From NCBI RefSeq assembly GCF_000378485.1, contig NZ_KB899967.1:372001-436000 (forward strand): DNA of 64,000 nt, in the 5' to 3' direction. This document shows, in pieces, positions 61,408 through 64,000 of the stretch; the first letter of the stretch is position 1, and the number at the start of each line of letters is the position of its first letter. Under the pieces are notes generated by a model. The model saw only the letters and a list, made by a program, of their open reading frames with translations. It did not search any database and was not told where the DNA came from. The stretch comes from Flavobacterium rivuli WB 3.3-2 = DSM 21788 (lineage in GTDB: Bacteria > Bacteroidota > Bacteroidia > Flavobacteriales > Flavobacteriaceae). Position numbers and translations under genes: made by a program.

Positions 61408-62214
61408 ATGAAATACCATTATATAGTACAATTTTTACTCTTACCTTTTATCGTTCAGCCGCAGGGCAAACCTATTGTAAATGCAATTATGCAACAATGC
61501 CAAACAGCCGAATTGCCTGAAAAATGTACTGAACAATTACTTGAACAACAAATTGTAAACCTCATTAATGATGATTTGATAAGCGATTTACCCGAAAAAA
61601 ACAGAGGTTACTATTTTTCTATTTCTGCATTTTTTATGTCAGATTACGCAGGGAAAGTTATACCAGATCAGATAGAAGTTCGGTCTGAAAGCAGCAAACT
61701 AAAGTCTGCTATAATTGAATATGTTAGCAATCTCCCTGCGTTTATTCCTAAAGCTACAAGTATCAAAGAACGAAGAAGTATACATCTTGTTAACTGTACT
61801 TTTCTTGCCAATCCTGATAAACACAATTATTACATTGCCAACAATAAGGAAATGGCACAACAAAAAATCTTACCCAATTATATAACTTATGATGCGGCTG
61901 CACTTTATGGCAGCTGTGGCAATGCAGGTAATTTTACCGCACAGTTGGAATGTACAGCAGACAACGTTTTTAAATACCTTAAAAAAAATTATAAAAAACC
62001 CTCTTTTGACAGGGACCTATATATAAATTTAGGCATGATGATACTGGTTGACAGCGACGGCAAATTACATATAGAAAGTTTTTTGGGAAGCTCTCCTGAT
62101 GCTTACGAAAAGGAAGCAAAAAGGGTAATAAACACCCTGCCTAACTTAGAACCTGCACGTATAAATGGAATCCCTGCACCGGTTCGATTTTTAATTAATT
62201 ACCGAATAAGGTAA
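61408..62214 (+). CDS. Exported TonB-C-like paralogue 2
   Basis: A 268-residue protein, 25 bases after paralogue 1 and of the same plan: short signal (MKYHYIVQFLLLPFIVQ), Cys pairs (QQCQTAELPEKCTEQLLEQQ, GSCGNAG, LECTADNVF), G.VIPDQ middle and TonB-C-like end (LGMMILVDSDGKLHIESFLG, LPNLEPARINGIPAPVRFLI). Identity to paralogue 1 is low but the positions of Cys, RRS and TF match. A tandem duplication that has diverged. Function unknown. Confidence 0.7.
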   Translation: MKYHYIVQFLLLPFIVQPQGKPIVNAIMQQCQTAELPEKCTEQLLEQQIVNLINDDLISDLPEKNRGYYFSISAFFMSDYAGKVIPDQIEVRSESSKLKSAIIEYVSNLPAFIPKATSIKERRSIHLVNCTFLANPDKHNYYIANNKEMAQQKILPNYITYDAAALYGSCGNAGNFTAQLECTADNVFKYLKKNYKKPSFDRDLYINLGMMILVDSDGKLHIESFLGSSPDAYEKEAKRVINTLPNLEPARINGIPAPVRFLINYRIR

Positions 62215-62375
62215 CGTGATTAATTTATGTTACCATAAAGTACCTGATCTGTCTAAAGCAAAAAGCTATAGCTGTTATTGTCTTTGACAATAATTGTGAG
62301 TGTTTACTAAAATAAAGCTAAACGTTAAAAAACACTGCAAAAATTTGTTACCTTTAGTATCGCAAATTACGATTT

Positions 62376-62726
62376 ATGGAAAAGAACCAACAAGAACTAT
62401 TTGAATATGCACGCAAACGGGTAAAGCAAAAAAAGCGCGTTTACCTGCATTTTATCTTGTTTTTTGTGAGCAGTATTTTCTTTTATATCATTAATAAAAT
62501 TCTCGACGTAGACCCACAGGACGATTGGTACTTATGGGCTATAACCGCCTGGGCCTTTATATTTATATTGCATTTCATGAAGATCTTTGTGGTAGAAAGC
62601 TTTATTAATAAAGCCTGGGAACGCGACCAGATAGAAATGCTTGTGGCCCGCCAGGAACGCCGTATAGACCAGCTTGAAAAAAAGTACGAAAAAGAAAATC
62701 CCTCTACCCCTACCTCTACATTATAA
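62376..62726 (+). CDS. 2TM domain protein
   Basis: A 116-residue protein of the small 2TM family: a conserved basic start (YARKRVKQKKRVYLHFILF), two membrane segments (about 24-42 and 52-72), and a charged C-terminal coiled coil (RDQIEMLVARQERRIDQLEK). Function unknown. Its stop overlaps the folA start (TAATG), so it is translationally coupled to DHFR. Confidence 0.85.
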   Translation: MEKNQQELFEYARKRVKQKKRVYLHFILFFVSSIFFYIINKILDVDPQDDWYLWAITAWAFIFILHFMKIFVVESFINKAWERDQIEMLVARQERRIDQLEKKYEKENPSTPTSTL

Positions 62727-63214
62727 TGACCATTACCCTTATAGCCGCCGCCGCAGAGAACAACGCACTGGGCAAAGACAACCAGATGATATGGCGCCTG
62801 CCGGACGATTTTAAACGTTTTAAACAACTTACAACAGGTCACCACATTATAATGGGGCGCAAAACGTTAGAAAGTATGGATGGGCCATTACCCAACCGTA
62901 CTAATGTGGTTATTACCCGCCAGAAAGATTATACCCACGAGGGCTGCACCATTGTAAACAGCCTTGACGATGCCCTCGCTGCCTGCCCGCAAAACGAAGA
63001 AATTTTTATAATAGGCGGTGGCGAAATTTACAAGCAAAGCATTGCCAAAGCCGATAAAATTGAACTAACCCGCGTACTTGGAATTTCTCCCGAAGCGGAT
63101 GCTTATTTCCCCGAAATTAACCCTGCCGAATGGAACCTTACTGAAAGTGTTTTTCATGGTAAAGATGAAAAGCATAGTTTAGAGTTTGTGTTTGAGACCT
63201 GGGTGAGGAAGTAA
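62726..63214 (+). CDS. folA: Dihydrofolate reductase
   Basis: A 162-residue DHFR reducing dihydrofolate with NADPH. Motifs are LIAAAAENNALGKDNQMIWR, LPDDFKRFKQLTTGHHIIMG, RKTLESM and IFIIGGGEIYKQSI. The catalytic acidic residue is the Asp in LPDDF. Coupled to the 2TM gene and functionally linked to thyA upstream. Confidence 0.97.
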   Translation: MTITLIAAAAENNALGKDNQMIWRLPDDFKRFKQLTTGHHIIMGRKTLESMDGPLPNRTNVVITRQKDYTHEGCTIVNSLDDALAACPQNEEIFIIGGGEIYKQSIAKADKIELTRVLGISPEADAYFPEINPAEWNLTESVFHGKDEKHSLEFVFETWVRK

Positions 63215-63223
63215 AAAATTCAA

Positions 63224-63805
63224 ATGAGTTTAGAGATTAATGTATATTGTAAAGAGCTTTCGGATGATTTGATTCCGAAAATTATTGAGCGTCTTAGCGA
63301 TTACGAAATAGTTGTTGAAATTCATCCCGATTTTTCATTTAAAGACCAAAAGGGATTTTTGCCGTTTAAATTCAGATTGACCAACCAACCACTTGCAATT
63401 TTAAAAGATAAAGAGCTTAAAAGTGGCTTTGAATTATATATTGAAGATTTTGACCTACAGACTGAAATCAATCAGCTTACTTGTAAACCTAAACTGCTCG
63501 ACAGGATATTAGGTAAAAAGCCCGAGGGCATGTCATTTGCAAACCCTGAAATAGATGCCCATTTAAAAGATTGCAAAAAGCTGCTTACATTTAGGTGGGG
63601 CACTGCTGACAGTTTTGAATTTAGGTTCGCAGTATTAACCAGCACCATAATTACCGAACTTACAAATGGTATTTACACTTATCCTGCTAATGATATTTGG
63701 TTAGCTAATAAAACAATAATTGACAATGTTTATAAAGATGTAAAAGATTATGAACAAACAATTAATGAAGAAAATATAAGGTTTCATCTATTTAATGGAT
63801 GGTAA
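63224..63805 (+). CDS. Uncharacterised cytoplasmic protein
   Basis: A 193-residue protein without signal peptide or membrane segment (MSLEINVYCKELSDDLIPKI ... RFHLFNGW). Mixed alpha/beta character with a Trp/Phe-rich middle (LTFRWGTADSFEFRFAVLTS). It begins nine bases after folA and may be in the same transcript. No family recognised. Confidence 0.65.
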   Translation: MSLEINVYCKELSDDLIPKIIERLSDYEIVVEIHPDFSFKDQKGFLPFKFRLTNQPLAILKDKELKSGFELYIEDFDLQTEINQLTCKPKLLDRILGKKPEGMSFANPEIDAHLKDCKKLLTFRWGTADSFEFRFAVLTSTIITELTNGIYTYPANDIWLANKTIIDNVYKDVKDYEQTINEENIRFHLFNGW

Positions 63806-63843
63806 TAATTATTAAAAAAGGGGAATGGGAAGTGCAGTAAAAT

Positions 63844-64000
63844 ATGAAAAACAAGAAATATCAGTTAACAATTATTATTTTAAGTCTTATTTTTTTTGCA
63901 ATCGCCTTAACTCAAAACGCTATTACAAGAGAGTTTTGTGATATCCGCGAACAGCAATCTTCGTTAGATTTTTTCTTCATGGGAAGTACTGCAATTTTAG
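63844..64000 (+). CDS. Partial gene, possible membrane protein
   Basis: An open frame from ATG 63844 to the right edge, beginning MKNKKYQLTIIILSLIFFAI and continuing polar (TREFCDIREQQSSLDFFF). One N-terminal hydrophobic segment suggests an anchor or signal. Too short to name. Confidence 0.5.
   Translation, partial: MKNKKYQLTIIILSLIFFAIALTQNAITREFCDIREQQSSLDFFFMGSTAIL

Noticed and set aside
1..64000. tRNA, rRNA, CRISPR, prophage or transposase genes
   Set aside because: I looked through the gaps and found no cloverleaf-like sequence, long spaced repeats or transposase motifs.

Overview
The window looks like chromosomal DNA of a member of the Flavobacteriaceae, probably Flavobacterium or a close relative. 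The evidence is a gliding-motility ATPase of GldA type, a secreted protein with a type IX secretion C-terminal domain, an S46 dipeptidyl peptidase, DUF5686 and head-GIN proteins, and promoter boxes of the Bacteroidetes form (TTG, about 20 bases, TAnnTTTG). Shine-Dalgarno sequences are weak and intergenic inverted repeats are abundant. I see no rRNA, tRNA, CRISPR array, prophage or insertion sequence.

Layout. 0-11 kb: aldo/keto reductase (cut at the left edge), AraC regulator, radC, an exonuclease, a DUF1287 lipoprotein, an Mpl-type Mur ligase, an S46 peptidase and an LtaS-like sulfatase. 11-17 kb: kbp, obg, a beta-propeller protein, a metallo-hydrolase, and the hpt-adk-CNNM transporter group. 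17-25 kb: glucose/sorbosone dehydrogenase lipoprotein, TonB receptor, T9SS cargo protein and a dicarboxylate symporter. 25-35 kb: MFS transporter, SRPBCC protein, kynureninase, gldA followed by two very small paralogous genes, and envelope proteins. 35-49 kb: the methionine region. 49-64 kb: housekeeping genes (dNK, ppa, pdhB, etfBA, thyA, folA) with small unknown genes.

The methionine region is the most interesting part. It encodes homoserine acetylation (metX), direct sulfhydrylation (metY), homocysteine methylation by a split cobalamin methionine synthase (metH in two genes with a four-helix-bundle gene between them), methyl-THF supply (metF) and SAM synthesis (metK). Three kinds of RNA control sit within about 7 kb. 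A SAM-I riboswitch precedes the metH-metF operon and a SAM-II riboswitch precedes metK. Two tandem arrays of tiny Cys/Met-containing leader peptides precede metY and an OsmC gene. Each leader is followed by an intrinsic terminator, and each contains a segment complementary to the upstream arm of that terminator. This is classical attenuation architecture, here as double attenuators in series. The two arrays start with related 22-residue leaders and share the same promoter layout, so they look like paralogous regulatory units. I do not know of a description of them.

Other points are the two MCG...WW microproteins behind gldA, a repeat-derived tail on MetX and a repeat-derived head on MetH, a TCACG direct-repeat cluster before the T9SS gene, and an orphan transcript candidate with a strong terminator near 25.1 kb. 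All functions are inferred from reading the sequence; no database search was run.
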